NCBI GenBank assembly: GCA_036397995.1
Contig: DASWHX010000138.1
Coordinates: 1 to 12,142 of the forward strand
Direction: 5' to 3'
Source of the DNA: DASWHX01 sp036397995
Lineage (GTDB): Bacteria; Bacteroidota; Bacteroidia; Cytophagales; Cyclobacteriaceae
DNA: 12,142 nt
This document shows positions 6,547-12,142 of this stretch, piece after piece. The notes below the pieces were generated by a model, which was given only the letters and a program-made list of their open reading frames with translations, was not told the DNA's origin and did no database searches. Within the stretch, counting starts at the first letter, position 1, and every line of letters starts with the position of its first letter. A program made the translations under genes and the position numbers.

Positions 6547-7536
6547 ATGACTAAAATTGCCATAAACGGATTCGGAAGAATAGGAAGATTAACCTTTAAA
6601 GCCTTATTGAATAAACCCGGTATTGAAATTGTTGCCATCAACGATTTGACAGAACCATCCATCCTCGCCCATCTATTAAAGTATGATTCAGTGCACGGAA
6701 GATTCAATGGTGAGGTTGTCGCTCAGGAATCAGCCCTGGTAGTTAATGGGAAAACTATCAAGATTCTGAAAGAAAGAGATCCCAGGAATTTACCCTGGGC
6801 AAAGGATGGTGTGAAACTGGTATTGGAATCAACCGGGTTATTTGTGGACGAAGCCGGCGCAGGCGGTCATATTCAGGCCGGTGCAAAGCAGGTAGTAATT
6901 TCTGCACCTGCCAAAGGCAATATTCCAACGGTCGTTCTCGGAGTTAATGATGATACCTTAAAAGGCGATGAACCTATAATATCCAATGCTTCCTGCACAA
7001 CAAACTGTCTTGCCCCTATGGCAAAAGTTTTGGATGATAATTTCGGAATTGAAAAAGGATATATCTCCACCATTCATGCCTATACTTCTGACCAAAGATT
7101 GCAAGATGCTCCTCACAAGGACCTTCGCAGAGCAAGAGCCGCGGCATACTCAATAATCCCAACTTCTACGGGCGCTGCAAAAGCTGTGGGACTGGTTCTT
7201 CCGCACCTAAAAGGTAAGCTGGATGGAATTGCCATGCGAGTTCCTATCCCCGATGGTTCATTAACCGACCTTACGGCAATTGTAAAAAAGGAAGTTACTG
7301 CTGAAGAGATTAACGCGGTGATGAAATCCGCGGCATCCGGTGCCATGAAAGGAATTCTGGAGTACACGGAAGATCCAATTGTTTCCATAGACATTATTGG
7401 AAATCCTCATAGTTGCATCTTCGATGCCGGTTTAACATCGACCAATGGAACGCTTGTAAAAGTGGTGGGTTGGTATGACAACGAGGCGGGGTATTCAAAC
7501 CGTACTGCAGACTTAATCGCGAAATTATTAGGTTAA
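6547..7536 (+). CDS. gap: Type I glyceraldehyde-3-phosphate dehydrogenase
   Basis: The enzyme converts glyceraldehyde-3-phosphate, phosphate and NAD(P)+ to 1,3-bisphosphoglycerate in glycolysis, and runs in reverse in gluconeogenesis. I chose ATG 6547 (329 aa, a normal family length) because MTKIAINGFGRIGRL is the canonical N-terminus. The frame also extends to a GTG at 6499, but those 16 residues look non-coding. Visible are the Rossmann motif GFGRIGR (8-14), N32-D33 at the end of the second strand, the catalytic SNASCTTNC with Cys150, His177 in STIHAYT, and the phosphate-binding TSTGAAKA (206-213). The C-terminal WYDNEAGYSNR (309-319) is also typical. The segment LQDAPHKDLRRARAAA resembles the cyanobacterial/plastid Gap2 branch more than E. 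coli GapA. Asp33 argues for NAD use. The Ala-Pro pair where NAD-specific enzymes have Leu-Pro leaves dual use open. Its stop is 5 bp from that of the convergent yebC gene. Confidence 0.97.
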   Translation: MTKIAINGFGRIGRLTFKALLNKPGIEIVAINDLTEPSILAHLLKYDSVHGRFNGEVVAQESALVVNGKTIKILKERDPRNLPWAKDGVKLVLESTGLFVDEAGAGGHIQAGAKQVVISAPAKGNIPTVVLGVNDDTLKGDEPIISNASCTTNCLAPMAKVLDDNFGIEKGYISTIHAYTSDQRLQDAPHKDLRRARAAAYSIIPTSTGAAKAVGLVLPHLKGKLDGIAMRVPIPDGSLTDLTAIVKKEVTAEEINAVMKSAASGAMKGILEYTEDPIVSIDIIGNPHSCIFDAGLTSTNGTLVKVVGWYDNEAGYSNRTADLIAKLLG

Positions 7537-7541
7537 CCTTT

Positions 7542-8288
7542 TCAGCTTATTGACTCGAATTGTTCTGTGGAAGCGTCCAGGTTATGGTAAACCTTTTGGA
7601 CATCATCATCATCATCCAGGGTTTCAATTAACTTGATAACCTTGGAAAAAATCTCATCTTCAACTTTTACAAGAGTATTTGGTATTCTTTGAAGTTCGGC
7701 TTCCTCAACCTCGATTTGCAGTCCATCCAATTTCTTTTGCATTCTTCCGAAATCTTCCATTGCAGTAGTAACAGTTACATAGCCATCCTCAATTTCGACC
7801 TCTTCGGCACCGGCATCAATCACTTCCAGAGTAAATTCATCTTCAATAAAATCCACAGGAACCGGGTAAGTAAAAATACCTTTCCTTTGGAAGATGAATT
7901 CAAGAGAGCCATTTGTACCTAAACTTCCGCCATATTTGCTAAATGCTGAACGAACATTGGAAACTGTCCGGTTTACATTATCGGTTGTTGTCTCCACAAA
8001 AATAGCAACACCGCCCGGTCCATATCCTTCATAAGTAATTTCTGAATATTCAGTTCCGTCAGACCCTGAACCTTTATTAATTGCTCTTTGAATATTGTCT
8101 TTGGGCATATTTACTCCCTTGGCATTTTGAACCGCCAGCCGGAGCCGGGGGTTTGCATCCATATCAACTCCGCCAATCCTTGCCGCTATGGCGATCTCTT
8201 TTATCAACTTTGTAAAGATCTTTCCGCGCTTTGAATCCTGGGCTTCCTTTCTTCTCCTGATATTTGCCCATTTGCTATGTCCTGACAT
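7542..8288 (-). CDS. yebC: YebC/PmpR/TACO1-family protein
   Basis: This 248-residue cytoplasmic protein begins MSGHSKWANIRRRKEAQDSK followed by RGKIFTKLIKEI. That is the near-invariant YebC N-terminus, here with Ser at position 2 where Ala is usual. Further family motifs follow: NPRLRLAVQNAKGVNMPKDN (46-65), the YEGYGPGG turn (85-92), TDNxNRTxxxVRxxFxKxGG (102-121) and an acidic C-terminal third containing an Asp run (LDDDDDV). Family members were first described as DNA-binding regulators (PmpR). The mitochondrial homologue TACO1 and more recent bacterial work point to a role in translation, helping ribosomes through difficult sequences. The role in this organism is not readable from the sequence. 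The gene lies 40 bp downstream of eamA on the same strand, so the two are probably co-transcribed. AAAGAAGA just before ATG 8288 may help initiation. Confidence 0.96.
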   Translation of the reverse strand: MSGHSKWANIRRRKEAQDSKRGKIFTKLIKEIAIAARIGGVDMDANPRLRLAVQNAKGVNMPKDNIQRAINKGSGSDGTEYSEITYEGYGPGGVAIFVETTTDNVNRTVSNVRSAFSKYGGSLGTNGSLEFIFQRKGIFTYPVPVDFIEDEFTLEVIDAGAEEVEIEDGYVTVTTAMEDFGRMQKKLDGLQIEVEEAELQRIPNTLVKVEDEIFSKVIKLIETLDDDDDVQKVYHNLDASTEQFESIS

Positions 8289-8328
8289 TCTTCTTTTTCT
8301 TCAAAATTAATTCAACCTTTTAACTCTT

Positions 8329-9207
8329 TCAAATTACCCTGGAAGTTAACCTTTGCTTATACCAAACATTGAGAATTACTCCAACAATTACCATGATCAT
8401 CCCCGTATAGGTTAGCCAATTAAAGGTTTCGCCAAAAAATACATACCCTAAGATAATAGCATATAATACTCCGAAATACTTAAGCGGCGCAACTTTAGAA
8501 AGCTCCTCATTTTGGTAAGCCATCGTCATAAAATATTGTGCAAACTGAGTCATTACACCAATTAAAATCAAAAGTAACCATTCCATCCCAATGGGATTAA
8601 CCCAAAAGAAGTAGCAATAGATACCGGTTACCGGCAAGGTTACCAATGGAAAATAAAAAACAATTACCAGGGGATGCTCCGATGTGCCCATTTTGCGGAT
8701 CAAATTATATGTAAATCCCGAGAATAAGGCAGAAATTATTCCTATTACTCCGAAAAATGCCGAAACCCTGGGATCAAAACCTTCAATTACTAAAACTCCA
8801 CCGAATGCAATAGCAAAAAATGCCCACTGCCAGGGCTTTACTTTTTCTCTAACTACAAAGATTCCCAGTATGGTTGTGAAAATGGGAGATAGAAATTGAA
8901 TAGTTACCGCGCTGGCAAGAGGCATTACTTGCAATGTTGTAAAATAAAGTATGAGGGCAACGGCTCCTGATATTCCCCGTCCAATCAAAAGCTTTTTATT
9001 ATTTCCCCAAACACTTATCCTTAATCGGGCTAGAAAACCATAACTGAGGACAAGTGAAACCAGTGATCTGAAGAAAACAATTTCGATAGCCGGAATATTG
9101 GGAACCATTTTCACAAGCAAGTTCATTCCTGTAAAAAACAGTGTAGAAACCAACATGTACCTGACTCCCTTTGTGATTTGCAATAGCTGAAGAATTGTGT
9201 GGGGCAA
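8329..9207 (-). CDS. EamA/DMT-superfamily transporter
   Basis: This inner-membrane protein has ten hydrophobic segments in the 5+5 inverted-repeat layout of EamA (drug/metabolite transporter) permeases. The first repeat holds KMVPNIPAIEIVFFRSLVSL and a PLASAVTIQFLSPIFTTILG stretch before a conserved REKV loop. The second repeat holds the matching APLKYFGVLYAIILGYVFFGE. The family exports or imports amino acids, nucleosides or other metabolites; the substrate here is unknown. The start is uncertain. The frame opens at a TTG (9207-9205) for 292 aa, another TTG lies at 9183, and the first ATG is at 9156 for 275 aa. KGVRYM before that ATG looks like conserved family sequence, which favours an upstream start. 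However, the first TTG lies inside a perfect TAnnTTTG match (9205-9212). It is the first gene of a likely eamA-yebC unit and is divergent from bcp. Confidence 0.92.
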   Translation of the reverse strand: MPHTILQLLQITKGVRYMLVSTLFFTGMNLLVKMVPNIPAIEIVFFRSLVSLVLSYGFLARLRISVWGNNKKLLIGRGISGAVALILYFTTLQVMPLASAVTIQFLSPIFTTILGIFVVREKVKPWQWAFFAIAFGGVLVIEGFDPRVSAFFGVIGIISALFSGFTYNLIRKMGTSEHPLVIVFYFPLVTLPVTGIYCYFFWVNPIGMEWLLLILIGVMTQFAQYFMTMAYQNEELSKVAPLKYFGVLYAIILGYVFFGETFNWLTYTGMIMVIVGVILNVWYKQRLTSRVI

Positions 9208-9212
9208 AGGTA
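9205..9212 (-). promoter_or_regulatory. Bacteroidota -7 box match before eamA-yebC
   Basis: On the minus strand this reads TACCTTTG, a perfect TAnnTTTG match. No TTTG was found 19-21 bases upstream. Transcription would begin near 9200, leaving about 42 bases of leader if translation starts at ATG 9156, or about 16 if it starts at TTG 9183. Confidence 0.35.
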
Positions 9213-9231
9213 TTAATCCAGCTTAATTTAT

Positions 9232-9239
9232 TATGTTTA
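9232..9239 (+). promoter_or_regulatory. Possible -7 box for bcp
   Basis: TATGTTTA matches TAnnTTTG at all but the last base and lies 16 bases before the bcp ATG, in the 48-bp divergent spacer with eamA. No -33 TTTG is visible, so this is a weak call. Confidence 0.2.
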
Positions 9240-9255
9240 ATCGGAAATTAATATA

Positions 9256-9705
9256 ATGGCATTGCTGGAAGGAACTAAAGCACCTGACTTCACCTTGAAA
9301 TCAACCACAGGATCTATGTTCTCTTTGCATAAAGATCAATTGGGCAGCCGCTGCATTCTTTACTTTTACCCAAAAGATTTTACTCCCGGTTGTGAAAAAG
9401 AGGCTTGCGATTTCAGGGATCAATTTTTCCATTTTGAGGAACTGAATGTTGCTATTTATGGAATCAGCCGGGATTCTTATGAGACTCACCTGAAATTTCG
9501 TGAGAAATTTGTTTTACCTTTTCACCTTCTTTCTGATCCTGATGGAAAAGTTTCCAAAAAGTATGATGCATCCGTTCCGCTGTTAAAAATCTCGAAGAGA
9601 ATTACTTATTTTATTGACGAAGAATTGAAAATTGCCGCTGTTTATGACAACTTTTTCGGAGCACATCTGCACATGAAACGGGTACTGGAAAGAATTAACC
9701 GATAA
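9256..9705 (+). CDS. bcp: Thioredoxin-dependent peroxiredoxin, BCP/PrxQ family
   Basis: The 149-residue cytoplasmic enzyme reduces hydrogen peroxide and organic hydroperoxides using thioredoxin. The opening GTKAPDFTLKSTTG is the standard AhpC/TSA start, and FYPKDFTPGCEKEACDFRD (37-55) is the PrxQ active site. The peroxidatic Cys46 lies in TPGC, and the resolving Cys51 five residues on marks the atypical two-cysteine (PrxQ) type. GISRDSYETHLKFREKFVLPF (69-89) and LLSDPDGKVSKKYDA (90-104) follow the family, and RITYFID contains the conserved Arg region. An extra Cys33 is present. Length is normal. The gene starts 48 bp from the divergent eamA frame, and its 3' end overlaps the convergent LolD-type ATPase gene by 11 bp. 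Confidence 0.96.
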   Translation: MALLEGTKAPDFTLKSTTGSMFSLHKDQLGSRCILYFYPKDFTPGCEKEACDFRDQFFHFEELNVAIYGISRDSYETHLKFREKFVLPFHLLSDPDGKVSKKYDASVPLLKISKRITYFIDEELKIAAVYDNFFGAHLHMKRVLERINR

Positions 9706-10345
9706 TTCCATCCACAATTGTTAATTTCCTATCGGCCATTTCGGCGAGTTCCTGATTATGAGTAACAATTACGAAAGTTTGATGCAACTTTTTCTTCAAA
9801 TCAAAAAACAATTTATGCAGTTCATCCGCGTTGTGAGAATCCAGGTTACCACTGGGTTCATCCGCATATATGATTTGAGGATTATTTATTAATGCCCTTG
9901 CCACCGACACCCGTTGTTGCTCCCCTCCTGACATCTCCGATGGTTTGTGATCCCTTCTTTCGGAAATGCCCAGCAATTCCAGTAACTCTTTCGCCCTATC
10001 CGTCACTTCCCTATCATCTCGCTTTCCAATAAAACCCGGTATACACACATTTTCAAGGGCGGTGAATTCCGGCAACAGATTATGAAACTGAAAAATAAAC
10101 CCGACATGTTTATTTCTGAACTCAGCCAATGAATTTCCCTGCAAAGTTTCCAGGTTTACCCCGTTTAACTTAACCTCACCCTTGTCAGGCTTATCCAGCG
10201 TTCCCAGGATGTGCAGCAAGGTACTTTTACCTGCACCTGATGCTCCTACAATGGACACAATTTCACCTTTCGCAACCTTTAAATTAATTCCCTTTAAGAC
10301 GGGTAAGGTGCCAAATGATTTAGTTATGGAAAGTGCTTCAAGCAT
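9695..10345 (-). CDS. LolD/MacB-type ABC transporter ATP-binding protein
   Basis: This peripheral ATPase of 216 residues powers an FtsX-type permease. Motifs, numbered from ATG 10345: Walker A GASGAGKST (34-42), Q-loop FQFHNLLPEF (85-94), signature MSGGEQQRVSVARAL (138-152), Walker B IIYADEPSGNLDS (158-170) and switch His196 in VTHN. The FQFHNLLPEF and EPSGNLDS wording is typical of the LolD/MacB/FtsE subgroup. In gram-negative bacteria that group mostly releases lipoproteins from the inner membrane or drives MacB-like efflux. The frame extends to a TTG at 10363, but MLEALSITKSFG is the usual family start. A perfect TATCTTTG lies between the two, making the upstream start unlikely. No permease gene is adjacent. 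The orphan FtsX-type permease at 361-2778 could be a partner, but nothing in the sequence proves this. Confidence 0.95.
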   Translation of the reverse strand: MLEALSITKSFGTLPVLKGINLKVAKGEIVSIVGASGAGKSTLLHILGTLDKPDKGEVKLNGVNLETLQGNSLAEFRNKHVGFIFQFHNLLPEFTALENVCIPGFIGKRDDREVTDRAKELLELLGISERRDHKPSEMSGGEQQRVSVARALINNPQIIYADEPSGNLDSHNADELHKLFFDLKKKLHQTFVIVTHNQELAEMADRKLTIVDGIIG

Positions 10346-10350
10346 TTGGC

Positions 10351-10358
10351 CAAAGATA
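10351..10358 (-). promoter_or_regulatory. Bacteroidota -7 box match directly before the LolD-type gene
   Basis: On the minus strand this reads TATCTTTG, a perfect TAnnTTTG match ending 5 bases before ATG 10345. If used, transcription would begin at or next to the start codon, giving a leaderless or near-leaderless mRNA. No TTTG is visible at the expected -33 distance. Confidence 0.35.
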
Positions 10359-10421
10359 ACCAACCGCCTCTTAGTAATAAAGATGGCGAAGAAATTAAGC
10401 TCTGAACGTCCCTTTTCTGCC

Positions 10422-10452
10422 TTGAATTATATACCCAAAAAACGTAGATTCG
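10422..10452 (+). promoter_or_regulatory. Likely Bacteroidota-type promoter for sucC
   Basis: TTG at 10422-10424, a 20-base spacer, and TAGATTCG at 10445-10452 match TTTG-N19/21-TAnnTTTG with one mismatch in each box. Transcription would begin about 17 bases before the sucC ATG. It is the best -33/-7 pair seen in the window. Confidence 0.45.
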
Positions 10453-10474
10453 TGCAAAATTTAAATCCCAGAAT

Positions 10475-11665
10475 ATGAATATCCACGAATACCAGGCAAA
10501 AGAGGTCTTATCAGGCTATGGGGTCCGAATACAGCGGGGAATTGTGGCCTCCAACATTGAGCAGGCAGTGGAAGCGGCAAAGCAGCTAAACACTGAAACC
10601 GGCACAAAATGGTGGGTGATTAAAGCTCAGATTCATGCGGGTGGAAGAGGTAAAGGTGGTGGAGTAAAACTTGCCAAAAGTCTGGATGATGTGAAAACTT
10701 TATCTGATCAGATTATAGGAATGCAGTTGGTAACCCATCAGACCGGACCTGAAGGAAAGAAAGTTCACAAAGTTTTAATTACTGAAGATGTTTACTATCC
10801 GGGGGAATCTTCACCAAAAGAATTTTACCTGAGCATTTTACTTGATCGCGCAAAAGCGTGCGATGTCATTATGGCCTCAACGGAGGGTGGAATGGATATT
10901 GAAACGGTTGCCGCCAAGACACCCGAAAAAATAATAAAAGAATGGATAGACCCGCGAGTCGGACTTCAGGGATTCCAGGCAAGGAAGGTTGCATTTAAGC
11001 TGGGAGTTGAAGGAGAAGCATTTAAAGAAATGGTTAAATTTATAGGTGCACTATACAAAGCTTACGTCGGAACGGATGCATCATTGTTTGAAATCAATCC
11101 TGTATTAAAGACCTCAGATAATAAAATCATGGCGGTGGACGCAAAAGTTAATCTTGATGATAACGCGTTATACCGGCACAGGGATTTGGCTGAGCTAAGG
11201 GATTTGACAGAAGAAGATCCATTGGAAGTTGAAGCAGGTGCCGCCGGACTTAATTATGTCAAGCTTGATGGAAATGTTGGCTGCATGGTTAACGGTGCCG
11301 GTCTTGCTATGGCGACCATGGATATTATAAAACTTTCCGGTGGGGAACCGGCTAACTTTCTGGATGTTGGCGGGGGAGCATCTCCCAAAACCGTTGAGGC
11401 AGGGTTCAGAATTATTTTGAAAGATCCTAATGTTAAAGCAATTCTGATAAACATTTTTGGAGGAATTGTACGCTGCGATCGTGTCGCCAGCGGAGTTGTG
11501 GAAGCATATAAAAATGTCGGCAATATTGATATCCCGATCATTGTTCGTTTGCAGGGGACGAATGCCGAAGAAGGCGCAAAAATTATTGAAGAAAGTGGCC
11601 TAAAGGTTACCTCTGCTATTCTGCTTAAAGATGCCGCGCAAAAAGTTAAAGAAGCGTTGTCATAA
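10475..11665 (+). CDS. sucC: Succinyl-CoA synthetase (succinate-CoA ligase) beta subunit
   Basis: The subunit pairs with SucD to convert succinyl-CoA, ADP and phosphate to succinate, CoA and ATP in the TCA cycle. The 396-residue length fits the family. MNIHEYQAKEVLSGYGV begins the ATP-grasp domain, and KAQIHAGGRGKGGGVK (50-65) is the nucleotide-binding segment. LFEINPV (204-210) and VDAKVNLDDNA (221-231) carry the acidic metal-binding residues. The CoA-ligase domain follows with GNVGCMVNGAGLAMATMD (266-283), LDVGGGA (296-302) and NIFGGIVRCD (326-335). ATG 10475 gives the canonical N-terminus. No sucD follows, since a tRNA gene comes 6 bp after the stop, so the alpha subunit must be encoded elsewhere, as is common in Bacteroidota. 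A candidate promoter lies just upstream. Confidence 0.98.
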   Translation: MNIHEYQAKEVLSGYGVRIQRGIVASNIEQAVEAAKQLNTETGTKWWVIKAQIHAGGRGKGGGVKLAKSLDDVKTLSDQIIGMQLVTHQTGPEGKKVHKVLITEDVYYPGESSPKEFYLSILLDRAKACDVIMASTEGGMDIETVAAKTPEKIIKEWIDPRVGLQGFQARKVAFKLGVEGEAFKEMVKFIGALYKAYVGTDASLFEINPVLKTSDNKIMAVDAKVNLDDNALYRHRDLAELRDLTEEDPLEVEAGAAGLNYVKLDGNVGCMVNGAGLAMATMDIIKLSGGEPANFLDVGGGASPKTVEAGFRIILKDPNVKAILINIFGGIVRCDRVASGVVEAYKNVGNIDIPIIVRLQGTNAEEGAKIIEESGLKVTSAILLKDAAQKVKEALS

Positions 11666-11671
11666 CATTTT

Positions 11672-11745
11672 GCATCCGTAGCTCAACTGGATAGAGCATC
11701 AGACTTCGGATCTGAGGGTTGAGGGTTCGACTCCTTCCGGGTGCA
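11672..11745 (+). tRNA. tRNA-Arg, anticodon TCG
   Basis: A complete cloverleaf of 74 bases can be drawn. The acceptor stem GCATCCG/CGGGTGC has one G-T pair. The D arm is GCTC/GAGC. The anticodon stem TCAGA/TCTGA encloses the loop CTTCGGA, whose anticodon TCG reads CGA and other CGN arginine codons. The T arm is GAGGG-TTCGACT-CCTTC. The discriminator base is A and CCA is not encoded. It starts 6 bp after the sucC stop, so it is probably co-transcribed and cut out of the sucC message. No independent promoter is visible. Confidence 0.96.
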
Positions 11746-11874
11746 CTTCATTCATCTTCATTTTTTAAGGATTCTTATCAGAAAACAAAAACGGGATTAT
11801 TAACTGGAACATGAATCTCCCGACGATGTGTTATTGCATTCAAAATAAGTCATCCAATTGTAATAACTTTCACT

Positions 11875-12142
11875 ATGAAAAAGATGAAATCCCTCACCGC
11901 ATCCCTTTTGTTCCTTTTTTATATTTCCTGCACTTCGGAATCAACCGATTACATTATTTTATCTCCCGGAAACTTAAATTCTATTGAGTTCTTTATTTCT
12001 AAAGATGGAACTGCAAATTATTTAGTCAAACACAACAATGAAATTGTCATTGATACTTCGTCGTTAGGCTTTGAGTTCAAAAATCAACCTCCACTGCAAA
12101 ATGGCCTGACCATTATAGGATCTTCAACCCAAACTATTAATG
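11875..12142 (+). CDS. Glycoside hydrolase family 97 lipoprotein, N-terminal part only
   Basis: From ATG 11875 the frame is open for 89 codons to the window edge. Residues 1-18 (MKKMKSLTASLLFLFYIS) form a signal peptide, followed directly by Cys19 and TSESTD. This is a type II (lipoprotein) cleavage site, though Tyr at -3 is unusual. The rest follows the N-terminal beta-sandwich of GH97 enzymes: SPGNLNSIEFFISKDGTANY, then VKHNNEIVIDTSSLGFEF and a QNGLTI strand. SusB of Bacteroides thetaiotaomicron has the same succession. GH97 contains alpha-glucosidases and alpha-galactosidases. The catalytic barrel that would separate them lies outside the window. It is likely a periplasmic or membrane-anchored sugar-releasing enzyme. 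ATG at 11884 is a possible second start. No Shine-Dalgarno sequence is seen. Confidence 0.8.
   Translation, partial: MKKMKSLTASLLFLFYISCTSESTDYIILSPGNLNSIEFFISKDGTANYLVKHNNEIVIDTSSLGFEFKNQPPLQNGLTIIGSSTQTIN

Noticed and set aside
7530..7539. AGGTTAACCT palindrome at the gap stop as a terminator
   Set aside because: It is a 10-bp palindrome without loop bases, so it can form only a tiny stem, and no proper T-tract follows.
361..10345. The permease (361-2778) and LolD-type ATPase (9695-10345) as one transporter locus
   Set aside because: They lie about 7 kb apart on opposite strands with unrelated genes between, so pairing cannot be supported from position.
11792..11822. CGGGA/TCCCG inverted repeat after the tRNA
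   Set aside because: The 5-bp stem has a loop of about 21 bases and no T-tract, which is not convincing as a terminator.

Overview
The window looks like ordinary chromosome from a member of the Bacteroidota, probably Cytophagales-like. Four things point that way: an ~800-residue FtsX-type ABC permease, the start of a glycoside hydrolase family 97 lipoprotein, genes with almost no Shine-Dalgarno sequences, and several matches to the Bacteroidota -7 promoter element TAnnTTTG. The placement is inferred from gene families and promoter style; no marker gene is present.

Layout. The left edge (1-237, minus) holds the N-terminal part of a HicB-like antitoxin-family protein. A large FtsX/MacB-type permease (361-2778) and a secreted, probably beta-barrel protein (3164-3904) follow on the plus strand. 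From about 3.9 to 5.06 kb lies a disturbed patch. It contains two 64-bp direct repeats exactly 989 bp apart and two tandem, broken 5' fragments of a YdjM/DUF457-family membrane hydrolase gene. It also contains one intact small gene for an exported protein of unknown function, on the minus strand. The second repeat runs up to the likely promoter of a CorA-family cation channel (5117-6184).

The right half is housekeeping. It has a plastid/Gap2-like glyceraldehyde-3-phosphate dehydrogenase converging with a yebC/eamA minus-strand pair. It then has a PrxQ/BCP peroxiredoxin whose 3' end overlaps that of a LolD-type ABC ATPase. Last come the beta subunit of succinyl-CoA synthetase, a tRNA-Arg(UCG) only 6 bp downstream, and the first 89 codons of a GH97 lipoprotein running off the right edge.

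The genes cover separate jobs: glycolysis and TCA cycle (gap, sucC), peroxide defence (bcp), metal and metabolite transport (corA, eamA), envelope transport (permease, LolD-like ATPase), translation (tRNA, YebC) and glycan use (GH97). They are not one pathway. I do not see a new multi-gene system. The part most worth a second look is the repeat-flanked pseudogene patch at 4.0-5.06 kb, followed by the GTN in place of GMN in the CorA protein and the probable near-leaderless start of the LolD-like gene.
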